Shown: positions 23,728 through 34,883 of the stretch, one piece after another
Numbering within the stretch: the stretch's first letter is position 1
How the letters are laid out: each line of letters starts with the position of its first letter
Assembly: GCA_963931865.1 (NCBI GenBank)
Contig: OZ007506.1
Span: 20,692,100 to 20,756,099, forward strand
Length of the DNA stretch: 64,000 nucleotides
Reading direction: 5' to 3'
Source of the DNA: Axinella damicornis
Lineage: Eukaryota > Porifera > Demospongiae > Axinellida > Axinellidae
Notes under the pieces: model-generated
What the model saw: only the letters and a program-made list of their open reading frames with translations
Databases searched by the model: none
Told to the model about the DNA's origin: nothing
Made by a program: the position numbers and the translations under genes

Positions 23728-25100
23728 TATGAACCATTTAAGTTGTCACGAAAATGCACCAGAAATCAATTTCTATATTTTCCCCATGTTCCCTATGTTA
23801 TCTGTGTTCTCCCTGTTCTTCGTGTTCTCTCTGTCCTCCGTGTTCTCTCAGTTCTCTCTGTTCTCCGCGTTCTCCCAGTTCTCTCTGTTCTCCCAGTTCT
23901 CCGTGTTCTCCCAGTTTTCTCTGTTCTCCACGTTCTCCCAGTTCTTTCTGTTCTCCCAGTTCTCCGTGTTCTCCCAGTTCTCCATGTTCTCCGTGTTCTC
24001 CCAGTTCTCTCTGTTCTCCCAGTTCTCTGTTCTCCCAGTTAATTGTCTGTTCTCCCAGTTTTCCGTGTTCTCTGTGTTCTCCATGTTCTCTGCGTTCTCC
24101 GTGTTCTCTGCGTTCTCCGTGTTCTCTCTGTTCTCACAGTTCTCTCCGTCCTCCATGTTCTTTGTTCTCCCAGTTCTCTGTTCTCCGCGTTCTCCGAGTT
24201 CTCAGTGTTCTCCGAGTTCTCAGTGTTCTCCCAGTTCTCCGTGTTCTCTGCGTTCTCCATGTTCTCTCTGTTTTCCCAGTTCTCCTAGAACTTGCAAAGA
24301 ACTGGGAGAACAGAGAGAACTTGGAGAAAACTGAGAACGCGAAGACAAAATGGAGAACAGCGAGAAGTGGGAGAACACGGAGAATAGCGAGAACTGGGAG
24401 AACATAAAGAACAGCAAGACTGGGAGAACACGGAGAATCGGGAGAACAGAGAGAACTGGGAGAAAACTGAGAACGCGAAGACAAAATGGAGAACAGCGAG
24501 AAGTGGGAGAACACGGAGAATAGCGAGAACTGGGAGAACATAAAGAACAGCAAGACTGGGAGAACACGGAGAACATGGAGAATTGGGAGGAGAGAGATGA
24601 CTGGGAGAAAACTGAGAACGCGGAGACAAAATGGAGAACAGCGAGAAGTGGGAGAACACAGAGAATAGCGAGAACTGGGAGAACATAAAGAACAGCAAGA
24701 CTGGGAGAACACGGAGAATCGGGAGGACAGAGAGAACACGGAGAACAGGGAGAACAGAGAGAACTGGGAGAACACGGAGAACACTGAGAACTGGGAGAAC
24801 AGAGAGAACTGGGAGAACAAGGAGAACATGGAGAACAAGGAGAACATGGAGAACTGGGAGAACAGAAAGAACTGGGAGAACGTGGAGAACAGGGAGAACT
24901 GGGAGAACACGGAGAACGCGGAGAACAGAGAGAACTGGGAGAACACAGAGGACAGAGAGAGAACACAGAGAACAGGGAGAACTGGGAGAACACAGAGAAC
25001 AGGGGAATATAGCTACCTTTTAATAGGGAGAACAGGGAACATGGGGAAAATATAGAAATTGCTTTCTGGTGCATTTTCGTGACAGCTTAAATGGTTCATA
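23728..25100. repeat. 1.37-kb inverted repeat built from a TTCTCCCAG-type minisatellite
   Basis: Outer arms of about 64 bp (TATGAACCATTTAAG... with ...CTTAAATGGTTCATA) flank a minisatellite. On the left (to about 24286) it is CT-rich (TTCTCCCAGTTCTC, TTCTCCGTG). On the right it is the reverse complement (GAGAACTGGGAGAAC). The symmetry centre is near 24290. Long open frames of Phe-Ser-Gln or Glu-Asn-Trp repeats on both strands are artefacts of the repeat. The unit could extrude a giant hairpin. Confidence 0.9.
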
Positions 25101-25639
25101 GGTCGGAGCTAGCTGACTGTGCACATATGGGAATTTGCCTGGGTATACTGTGCACATATGGGAATTTGCCTGGGTATACGAGGCTACAGTAAGCTGGCTT
25201 CAGGGCCCTGTACGATATTCATACCACATGTATCTATGATGGTATCCACCTCGGCAGTATGACGTGGCAAACAGTACATAGGCTGAAACTCTGTAGTAAT
25301 CACAATTTCACACTTAGGAGCATGCAGCTGCTACTACTTCACCACTGATTGCCTATGTCATACTGCCGAGATGGTGGTAGTTGATACCCGATGGCAGTTG
25401 CACTCTTATTGTTATGAACTCTTGATAATACACTGCTGAAGAGAAATGTACTTCACTATCTTCTTAATGAGGCACTGTCACACACTGGCCTGACTCAGTA
25501 TTTTCTTATCATGTACGTACTGAGCCACTAGCTACCTATGTAGCTAGTGTGTGCTTCAATTAGAACAGTATTCATATCTTAATCTCAGGGTTCTGTATGC
25601 CCTAGCTAGATGCATGGACCAGACCCTCACACATGGCAG

Positions 25640-25673
<34 letters not shown>

Positions 25674-27125
25674 ACATATACACTTTACCTGAACAATTCC
25701 TCATTATATGAGTACGCACAATCAAGACGGGAAGAATGACCATGAATTGAAGTAAAACAATTACACATACGTAATTTCCGGTTACTGACGTGGATTTCTG
25801 AAATATGATAACCATGAATACAAGAGCACACATAGTTTTAATTCTCCTTGGGATTACAACATTACGGAACCATAATCCCCCATATTTTCCGACAAAGTTT
25901 ACCCAGCGATTCCCGTACTATTTTTGGCCCGGAGACTCTGGTTTTCTTGAGGGAGTTGGGCCGTCGCCTTCAGCAGGTGTCTGCCGATGAGAACTCTTAC
26001 GGCTATCTCATCCAGCGTCTGTCAGTGGCAGTGCAGAGGGGGAATTCAGCCACTGTGCTGGGAAGTGCCAGGAGCCTGGACGCCATGGGCTTCCCTGAGG
26101 CCGCATAACTTTTCACTGATTACTGTAACTTTCATGTCTTGTTTATATCATATAATTTTTATATTTTATATTGTTTTATATTCTGTTTTACATTTTGTTC
26201 CTTACATTTATCTATTTGTTTGTAACCTTCATTTATGTAGCTATTGTTTTTCTTGCATGGTCATTGCTGTTTGTGTTAGTGTTCTGCTTGCAGAATTTGT
26301 TAATTTATACAAGTTGTTCACAGGACTATCAATTTCTGATATTTGTATGCATAAATTATATCATCCACTGTAGCCCATCTCTTACCATACTAGCTATACA
26401 TGCAGCTTAGTTAGTGAATTGGCTAGCTAATTAGCTGGCAGAAAAGATGGTCTGGCAACTGCATGCTGGACCTGCTCTTCTGGCCCTGCAAAACTGCACC
26501 CAGGAACATTCAGTGGGGTTTATTAATTAACAAACAAAGCTGTCTGACAATGCAGTTGTTGTTGAGTTAGTTAGTAGAAGGCATGTTAGCTAGTCTAATG
26601 GGATAGCTTGGAGGGACAAGCATTTTTATAATAGGTTACTACAAAAGTGAGGTGGGGCTGATCGAGATTGACTGTTAAGGTCTCGAGCTCGCGGTCAGAC
26701 CCTCCCCTCAACCAAGCTACCCTTTACTATTATCACCATTTCTATAGATAGTATACCTTGAAGCCTTGCACCATATTCATAACAGACAGCACAATATAAA
26801 TCTCCATTCGGGCCTTCCTACACTGTTTGTCAATACGGTTTCTGTTTACTCGCGGGGGGGTGGCTTTAAAGTTACGGGATCCCTGCGCGCGGATACGCGC
26901 ACCGTATACTTAGACTAATTAAGCGCTATTAATTTTCATAGTTTTTGTCACCAAAAATAAAGCCGTGTGATCCGACTTGGACTTGGAAGACCGTATTGAA
27001 ATAGGCACGAACAGTATAGAAAGGGCCGGACGAAGCGTTTTTGTAAATGCTGACGACCGTTCCGAAGTTGTACGGCGCTGTCTTCCAAAGACGGGAATGA
27101 AGATGGCGGTTATTCGCACTCAAGG
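25101..27125. other. Accessory region with poly-C tract and a possible retroelement remnant
   Basis: The stretch holds part of the foldback family seen at 22400 (about 25240-25431) and a poly-C run of about 33 nt near 25640-25672. At 25848-26108 (+) is an open frame whose later part (ETLVFLRELGRRLQ, GYLIQRLSVAVQRGNSATVLG) resembles, from memory only, a peptide recurring in invertebrate retroelement-derived predictions. I cannot confirm that without a search. No host gene is recognised. Confidence 0.4.
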
Positions 27126-27418
27126 TAGTCTCGCGGGGCCAGACCCACACGGAAGGGAGGGTCTGGTCAAGTTACAATTACCAATTTGTTTTTGACACCC
27201 CAGAGAACTTCTGGTGTTAGGAATGCAATCAAGGCAGATATAGCGCTTCGTGGGTTCAAGCAAATGAGTTCACACCTTGTACTACGCGAGTATCATCAAA
27301 AACAGTGGCGGTTAACAGGTACTTGAAGAATGGTCTATGTGCTGACTGCACAGAACAAGAGTGTCATTGCAACTTGACCAGACCCTCCCTTCCGTGTGGG
27401 TCTGGCCCCGCGAGACTA
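27126..27418. mobile_element. 293-bp TAGTCTCGCG-family element with perfect 9-bp TSD
   Basis: The ends are TAGTCTCGCGGGGCCAGACC and GGTCTGGCCCCGCGAGACTA, with inverted arms of about 50 bp. Identical 9-bp flanks CACTCAAGG lie at 27117-27125 and 27419-27427. The interior has no transposase and is presumably mobilised in trans. Confidence 0.88.
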
Positions 27419-27504
27419 CACTCAAGGGTCGTTCTTTCGAAGACAGTTATAGCTACTATGCACACTTGGTTTGCATACCATATTCACCTCAGTTTTGATG
27501 AGTA

Positions 27505-27600
27505 TTAGTATAGATTCCCACTTTGTCAATTCCCACTTCGTCAATGTTCACGAAGTGGGAATTGACAAAGTGAGAAGTTGACAAAGTGGGAATTGACCAA
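27505..27600. repeat. AATTCCCACTTTGTCAA short inverted/direct repeats
   Basis: Two copies of a 17-bp motif on one strand are followed by two copies on the opposite strand, making a hairpin with a TGTTCA loop. No coding sequence is involved. Confidence 0.75.
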
Positions 27601-27862
27601 ATAAACCATCAGGTGAGCCCCACAATGCCCTGCATTTTATTATGGCTACCACAACTGATCTTGAGTGCAGAAGGGCATTCCAACACCCTCCCAGAAAGTT
27701 TGCTGAGCTCATAAAATTATCCACTTAGTGGTGTCTGTAATCACAAATCATAGCAGCAAAATCGGAGTCTGAAGTGCTAGCTAGTCCCACTTCGGGCTCA
27801 ACTCAGAGATGTCATTTTTAGGGCCGTCTGTATTCGGTGGACTGGACTCGGGACTGGACTCG

Positions 27863-28463
27863 GGACTGGACTGTGGGACTGGACTCACAGAAAGTTGCGC
27901 TCATCATTTTGAAGCATCAAACGCTACTAAAATACTTACATGACATGAATGGCATTCGGGGTAGCAGACCATGACTCGATATCAGCCGTTCTATCAGCCC
28001 TTTCTCTCAGAGCGCGTGCGCCAACGATGCACTGAATCGGCTCGTTCCCAGACTGAAATGGTCTGGGGACAAGAACAATGAATAATAATTATAGCACAGG
28101 CAGGCGGGAAGCAGGAACGGAAGCGCCAGCCAAACTTGGCAGGAGCATGCATAGAAACAGTTCAAGAAGCTGCAAAATGGTTGTAACACTTGGTATACGA
28201 GAGTTTGCTAGCAATGACCTCCATGTGTTCCTCGAAGTCGTCGTCAGATCATGGACGAATTCGCACCGAAACGAAGTCGAGCTGGTTTTGCATGGTAGGA
28301 CCACGGCAGGCTGTCTACATGGTGACAGCTGTGTTGGTACACCTCGCGTACTTGGTAAGCTATTATCTACGGTGGCAGCTGCCGTTCCGCAATTTCCTGT
28401 TTTCTGGCCGCTTCAGAAATGACGAGCGCAACTTTCTGTGAGTCCAGTCCCACAGTCCAGTCC
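27863..28463. repeat. About 600-bp foldback element with GGACTGGACT ends
   Basis: The left arm (GGACTGGACTGTGGGACTGG, continuing to a CATCATTTT motif) is mirrored at 28411-28463. Additional GGGACTGGACTC direct copies lie just outside the left end. The interior is unique sequence with no recognised protein. No clean target-site duplication was found. Confidence 0.75.
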
Positions 28464-30872
28464 GTGCGATAACCATCATGAGAGATTAAGGCGACGTTGA
28501 GCTAGCCCGTCTGAAGAAGAATGAAGAAGAAGAAGAAAGAAAAACAATTTGCCCGTTTTGCGAGTACCGTGTGTGGTTCTTTCGCGACGGTTTTTCGCGA
28601 TGCGAGGAGTCTTGTTGGTCATGAAAACACTCAAAGATGAACGGTATGTGGTTATAAACCGTAATAAGTGTACCGTTTCTGAGATTTGGGGAGATTTTTT
28701 TGTATTGGCATGTATTGCGTGTACGTCGTATCCCTACATATAGACTCTACCGAGTCTATGATAAAGCAGAATAGGAGTGTACAGCTAAAATTCTGTTGCT
28801 CTGCTCAAGTCCAGTGGTGCTATTTGCATAAGGGTAAGTCACTTTCCACCTTGTTTGCACAAAATGATGAAGTGCACCCGATAAGGGAGATACAATAATA
28901 CCAGTAGCTACATAATTATAATAAAAAGATGTCGTGGGGGGGAGGGGGGGGGGGGGGGGGGGGGGGTTGTATATACTGTTTCATACTAGATATCGATATC
29001 CCTACCATGTTCCGCAGTTCTGCTATCCCTGCTTCTCGTTAGCTTTTGATTATGTATAAGTAGCTAATGCTTCCGGGAGCAAGTCCTCCGATGGCAAACT
29101 TCAGTTCCAACAATGTGCAAAAAATAGATGACACGAGCAAGTACTAAAAAACATAGCGAGATTTGTATATAGGGAGAGCAGAACTGCAAAAGCAAGGTAG
29201 TGATAATATTATATCATGAAGCAGTTCAGTATACAACCCCCTTTTATTTATACACGTGTTATGAAAAAATGTGTCTGGGTTAACGTAATCATCTCCTGTA
29301 CAAACCATGCTTCAATTAGCTATCGATGACTGGGTACAACAGAAGTTTCTAACTCTGGCTCTCGCTGGTAAGTTTCCACTTACAGAAAAATAGATATTCA
29401 CGAGATAGAAGAATCAAAGCTACAGCTGGCTCCAGTGCAAAAGGACTTCTGACTTGAAGAGTTTGTGCAGGCTAGTAGCCAGCACAGCACTTCTTCCAAG
29501 TCTGAACTTGAACCTCAGGGCTATATAGGTTATCCTCCGTTCCATGTTAGCCTAGCTCTGAAAGCGGTTTGGAACAGCCTGGGATCTGGGAATGAGGCTA
29601 TCATAAGGCAGAGCTAATCATCACTTTACCATCGATTTCTTTCTTGTGACGACGGATAGTATAGTTCGAAACAGGTGGATTGGGGCTGTATGTAGAGAAA
29701 AAAATCAGCTAATACAATTATAGTAGCCTATTGTAAGCCATACCTGCTGGTGACACTTACCACATTCTGGAGCGGTGGCCATTCGTCCTCGAACCTGGGA
29801 ACAGCAGATCTGAACAAGCTCGGAGAGAGAAATTCAGTAGGCACAAGGGATACTGATCAAGAGAGCAAACCTTTTGGTATTTGCTATAGCTAGTACAAAT
29901 CATTTATTAGGAAAGTTTATAAGCACTTCTTATGCTTCCCATCAAGTAATCCAATTAGTCTTGTGAAGCCAAATTGCAATTCTGGCTTTACTTACAGACT
30001 ATTCAACAATATGCGTGACTGCCAGTAATCACCGCTATTGGTCCGGCCAGGAGCGTCATGCATTATGGATGCACTTCAACTACCAGCTACTTTAATGTTA
30101 ATCCAGTATGCAATATAGGCAATGGGGTATCTATATAACATGCATGACTGGTTCAAAATCCTTGAATGAACTGGCAATGATGTGGACCCCCCACACTTTT
30201 CCATCTATAAGGGTTTAAATCTGTCCCGCATCAATTTGTAATGCACTTGAGAACCAACCTCTATACCTGAGATGATGTTTTTGTATCCCAATTCAAGTAG
30301 GCATTTCTGGGAAGTACATAAAAGGAAATTAACTTGTGTATGTTATCTGTGTCAGTGGAGAAGGGTTGCTTTGTAGTTGGTAAACAAAGAAACACAAGAC
30401 TTTCGTGGAAGTTATGAGTGCTTCTGCAAAGAAATCTTGATCTGTGGCATTTCAAAAAATCTGCTGATGTCACAACAGCGTTCGTAAATAAGGTAGCTAG
30501 TTGGCTGTAGCTGGATCTGCAGACTCCTGTGTATAACATGACAGGATGGCTCTAGCTACTGTAAAATCTGAGACATTTCAAAGTTCTGCTATCTTAAGCT
30601 TGCTCCGAGTTCTGCTATCTTGCTCCGTAGCAGGTCGATTGATTGTTGCTGCACTGCTGATTTTCAGTGAACATTGCAGCACTATGTAGTAAGCATTTCA
30701 TTGACTTCTGTATAAGTGGATAATTAATTCGATTATACCCACTTGCATCGTGGATAAGTGCATGAGCCAAGTAGGTGATAAGTAATTACGGTAATGAATA
30801 ATCTATCATCTTTCCTTCTAAAATAGTGTAGGAAAAAAATTGTACACGTGGGCATCTCTTCCATGATCCAGC
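28464..30872. other. Mostly non-coding; two candidate minus-strand exons
   Basis: A G-rich run lies near 28937-28966. On the minus strand, 29794-29761 and 29685-29630 look like a pair of short internal exons, with CAG acceptors and GTAAG-type donors. They would encode FEDEWPPLQNV followed by PNPPVSNYTIRRHKKEIDG, and the composition looks coding. I do not recognise the protein and found no flanking exons. Near 29547-29601 is a degraded TAGCCT hairpin. Nothing else was recognised. Confidence 0.35.
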
Positions 30873-30957
30873 AGCAAGAAGCAAGAGCGTGTTGTGTATT
30901 CAGAGCCATTTAGTCCACGGCTACGTTGGGAACAATGCAGCAACGTTTCCCTATAGG
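30873..30957 (+). pseudogene. Orphan pyridoxal kinase first exon (decayed)
   Basis: This is a third copy of PDXK exon 1. The frame reads [20 protein letters not shown] followed by FPYR and a GTGAGC donor, matching 34884-34973 and 40357-40449. The in-frame start codon is lost and the end is altered (PLQ to PYR). Homology extends upstream (TCTAAAATAG...TACACGTGG) and downstream (CTGGACTGATTAAC), so a genomic segment was duplicated and not an mRNA. No downstream kinase exons follow before the next copy. Confidence 0.85.
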
Positions 30958-31140
30958 TGAGCTGGACTGATTAACTTGCAGTAGCTATAGCTAGCCTGGA
31001 TTCGGTAGTACTAGAAAGGGTTTAGGTTTATAATTTACTACACATAAGGTAAAGTGGGGTAACTTGGAACGACTGACCCTATTTCGCTGTAGTCTCGCGT
31101 AGCCAGACTCACACTGAAAGGAGAGTCTGGTTAACTGCCT

Positions 31141-31360
31141 ATGTACGACTTGTTCCAGCAGCACCCCGACTGTGCGTGTGTGTGGTATTCCCAGTATTAC
31201 CACAGCAGCTACCATCGTGCTCCCCCCTCCCGCCCCCGCTCCCACCCCAACCCCTCCCCACATGCTCCCACCCCAGCCCCTCCCCACATGCTCCACATCA
31301 GCCCCACCCCCATGCTCCCACCCCCAGCCCCACTCCAGCCCCACTATCTACACCTGAACG
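31141..31360. repeat. C-rich, CCCCA-type low-complexity tract
   Basis: A stretch of CCCCAGCCCC / CATGCTCCCACC units gives Pro-rich open frames in several phases. Just upstream (31094-31143) is an isolated TAGTCTCGCG hairpin resembling one end of the TAGTCTCG family. No protein is inferred. Confidence 0.7.
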
Positions 31361-31958
31361 TACCCTGGCGGTGAAAATGATTGTTCCGAAGAGGATATTG
31401 TTCCTGGAATGAGCTTGGGATCGATCTGGGGAACGGACGTCCTTCAGAACGCGAATACGCGTTCCTGAGATTGCACTTCAATATCACCAATCGCGCCGAG
31501 GTCCAGGAGATCAAGAAACGATCCAGTTGCCGATTTTGTCGCATTCGGCGTTCCATAGGACTCTGCTTATTTAATTGCTTCAAGGGCTTCATGATTCACT
31601 ACAATGTAATGTCAGTGCTGGCTTCTCTGGTATGCATGTTTATGCATAATGTGCTTTGATCTTAATTAGCCAATAGACACCTCATCAAAAATTCGTATTC
31701 AAACTGAAAGATATGACCCATAGTCTAATGGCTGCTGAGCAACATGTTCACAGCTTGCTTGAAGGGAACTGAACTATTCATATTGCACTCAAGCAGGTCT
31801 CTTAGCTGTTTAGAGGCCTTCAGGATGAACCTATATACTATAGAACTATACAATCACCTCGTGCTTTGCCCTCGGTGATTATTAGCTTATCTGATGGGGG
31901 TTCAAAGGTCATGTATGCGACTAAAAATGAAGCGGCAGACGGCCTGGGAACGAGGCTA

Positions 31959-32395
31959 GTATTGCATAAGGTTTCAGCAAGATATTCAGCCTTGTCTCTA
32001 TTGGGCATTACTTTTTTAGTCATAGCTACATGTAGTTTAGTGCGAGTTAGCCAGTACTCTGAGCCTCACCTGTTGTACGACAATAGCAAAGATAGTGAGA
32101 GTGCATGACCATGCAGTTGGTTGCTACATGTATAGCAAACCACTTGTAATATTGACACTCAGATTATCATCTTCATCATAATTTTTTGCCTTTCATCATC
32201 ACTTTTTTGACCTCTTCTCCATGCTTGCAGGAGGTGAGCAAGAAGGCATGCAAAGGAGGAGGTGGAGGAGGCAGTCGAGTTTGCTCTCCAGGGCTCAGAG
32301 CTCCCCCCACAAGAACTGCACGTACAGCTACATCTTTGTGGACCAGGGGAATCTGCCAGTGAGTGTGAGGGTGTGACCTCTTCACCAGTACTGTG
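31959..32395 (+). pseudogene. Decayed third PDHA1 3' end
   Basis: 31959-31996 matches PDHA1-B intron 8 (TATTGCATAAGGTTTCAGCA). It is fused to sequence matching intron 10 and then to the last exon (32230-32395). Exons 9 and 10 are therefore deleted. The exon 11 copy carries short insertions relative to PDHA1-B (GCATGCAAAGG against GTAAAGG, GCACGTACAG against GTACAG) that break the frame, and the terminal FTNNQITS codons are lost. It is followed by a copy of the death-fold/TM gene, as downstream of PDHA1-B, so one block was duplicated. Confidence 0.88.
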
Positions 32396-32847
32396 GACAT
32401 CAGGACCTTGTTATGATGCACTCCTAATAGTGTACTAGCCATCCCAGCCCAGGATCTGCATGCATGAAAACCCTTGGGATGCAGAACTCCAAATCTTGCA
32501 ACCTGTAGCTACCTAGCTAATTACTAGCTGCAAAAAAGGTGATATTCAATGTTTTCATAAAACCAACATGTCAGACAGTCAGAGGGATCGAGCATTTATT
32601 GTACAGCATGCAGGAGATAATAGCATGTCTATAGATCAATGACATACAAGTATACAACAATAAAGCACACATGGACTAGTTAGGTGCAATAAGTGGTTCA
32701 TGAAGCAAATTCACAGTACAAAGGGGGTTAATAATGTAAAGCATAAATGTCATGCACTACCCAAAAGTAAAACAGTCTGTAAAAAATAACAAAAAGTGTG
32801 TAGCTAGCTAGCTAGCTAATGACTTGTATTGAATGACTTGCCACATT

Positions 32848-33612
32848 CTACTTCTCATATAGTGAGTGCATGAGCTTCATAATGTACATGACTGCTACTA
32901 AAAAGAGGAACACAACTGATGCAACACAAATGATAGTACAGTTCGATATGAATCCTTTTATTTTTACACCTGTCTGGTTATTGAGAGCTCCAATATTGAT
33001 GCAAAGGACCTGGTTTGGAGGCTGCCTCTTCTCGACTGGTAAGTACAATCAGAATACTATGTAAGTGAATATACAAACATGAGTTTCAAATCTGTACTAC
33101 CTTGTGTTTGGATATCCGAGGTATCCTGTCTCTGGCGAAGAGGAGATCTTTGAAGTCTAGCCTCATGATGGTACGTCACTGCAGTATGAAAATTACCCAT
33201 AGCTAATTAGTACTAGTACAAACTGCCTAGCTTCACACACACAGTAATACTAATGGTCACTGCATGATCTTTATAAACATGTCCCTTGCATGCATACTAA
33301 CTCAGTGTGCCATCTTACCATGAGGAACTTGATAGAGCTTTGCAGCCACAGCTGACAATCCGGACTGCCTCAGGGCAGAGGCTACCTGTTTATCTTGCTC
33401 TGATGGTGGCAGTTCACAGTCATTCCAGAATGCCTGGATAACTCTCACCGCGCACAGAGCAGCATCCTTGTACTCTGCCCGTACCCTCTGGGTGACACTG
33501 TGGGGCACCTGTAGATATATCCCGATCCTTTCCACCTGGTCAAATGTGAGTCCAGCTTTGCTCAGAGCATCTAGGGTAACTTTGATGGAATAAATGTTTG
33601 TAGTGAAAACAG
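32848..33612 (-). CDS. Death-fold/TM protein, copy 2 (shorter)
   Basis: Exons 33612-33319 and 33035-32848 mirror copy 1 at 21268-22237 and join in phase. The death-fold exon is intact (LDALSKAGLTFDQVERIG, YLQVPHSVTQRV, VIQAFWNDCELPPSEQDKQV). The membrane exon has an in-frame deletion that removes the first hydrophobic segment and the Ser/Asp-rich linker. It keeps only IICVASVVFLFLVAVMYIMK before the MHSLYEK stop. No internal stops were seen, so it may still be expressed as a single-pass form. Its location beside a PDHA1 pseudogene makes non-functionality possible. The start codon and 5' exons are unresolved. Confidence 0.65.
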
Positions 33613-34027
33613 CTGACAGTAGGCCTACATTAAAACAAACTGAACAACAACAAAACAAGTGGCACACATAGCTATTAGCTAGCTAGCTAGCTATAGTAGC
33701 TAGCAAGGAATCTAGCTCCTCCCTCATCCATATGCACGCACCACTAGCACTACTACACATCACAGATTGAGCCCTTACTGAGCAACCAGTCTCGCGGGTC
33801 AGCCCTCTCACCACAGTGGCGAGAGGCTGGCCCACGCGACTACCATGTACCACTAGGTAGCTAGATGGGGTAGGTAAAATAATTTGCCCTCGGTAGCACT
33901 CTGATTGTCTCGTTCCCAGATTACCTTTAAGGTCGTTTGGGAACGAGACGGATCGAAACTCATTTCGGCCGGAGTGACAATGAAATTCATCGACGTACGT
34001 ACGCACGTATGTATGCATGTGATGCGC

Positions 34028-34593
34028 TAGTCTCATGCCCAGACCCTCCCGAAACGCGGAAAGAGGGTCTGGTGTTCTGAGCGACATTTCTTGATTCATG
34101 GGGCGTGGTCGCTCTCGGATTTTAAAGCTCGAATCAGATTGCAGAACGCGAATGACGTAGTCAATCAGCATAAGTCATAGGTACGGTACATGTATTGTAA
34201 CAGTGCAGTGTAGCTAGTACGGACGGTATGTCAGTGAAATGGATACGACAGGCCTATCGAAGAGCAAGCTGAAGCAGTAAGCCAAATCGATTGTCTTACT
34301 GACTGGTGTGGGGAAATCTCTGTTTCATGACCCTTCCACTCATCTTTGACAACCTCAGATAGAATTCTGTACCAGCGCAAGGCAACTGTACGTTGTTGTT
34401 AGCCCTTTGGTGTCCCTCGTGAAGGACCAAATGCACTGCTACAGTACGAATAGTGATAGGTGCGCTTTCATTGGAGTGGACATACAGAATGCAATAATTA
34501 CATTCCTTACGCCGTATAGCCCCGCCCCATGCATGCGCCAAGAAATGTCTTTTGTTTCGCGAATTAATTCGGGAGGGTCTGGGCACGAGATGC
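34028..34593. mobile_element. About 565-bp TAGTCTC-family element
   Basis: The ends are TAGTCTCATGCCCAGACCCT and AGGGTCTGGGCACGAGA, with inverted arms extending through CCCGAA and AAGAAATGTC-like blocks. The terminal CTA seems lost at the right end. Flanks share only TGCGC (left GATGCGC, right TGCGCAT), so the target-site duplication is damaged. It lies just upstream of PDXK-A. Internal open frames are not recognised. Confidence 0.6.
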
Positions 34594-34883
34594 GCATACG
34601 TAGAACTTAAATGACGTCATCAACCTGACTTATGCACTTTACTGGACACTTTACCCTTCAGTTCTTTCTCATTACGACGTTCAAAAGCCATCTTTTTCAG
34701 TTTTTTCTCGTAGCACCATCCACAGCACTGCCTCTGTTTATCCAGAAATGTGAATCAGGGCTTAGTATAAGGTTGAAAAGGGGTTAGGGCAGAGCCGCCA
34801 TTGTGGTACAAGTTACCATCTAAAATAGCGTATGAAAACATTTCGTACACGTGGGGTACGCGGGTGCACGGTGGGCGGTGGCG

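Noticed and set aside
23754..25074. Open frames up to 284 codons of Ser/Pro/Phe or Glu/Asn repeats
   Set aside because: They lie entirely in the inverted minisatellite and occur in several frames on both strands.
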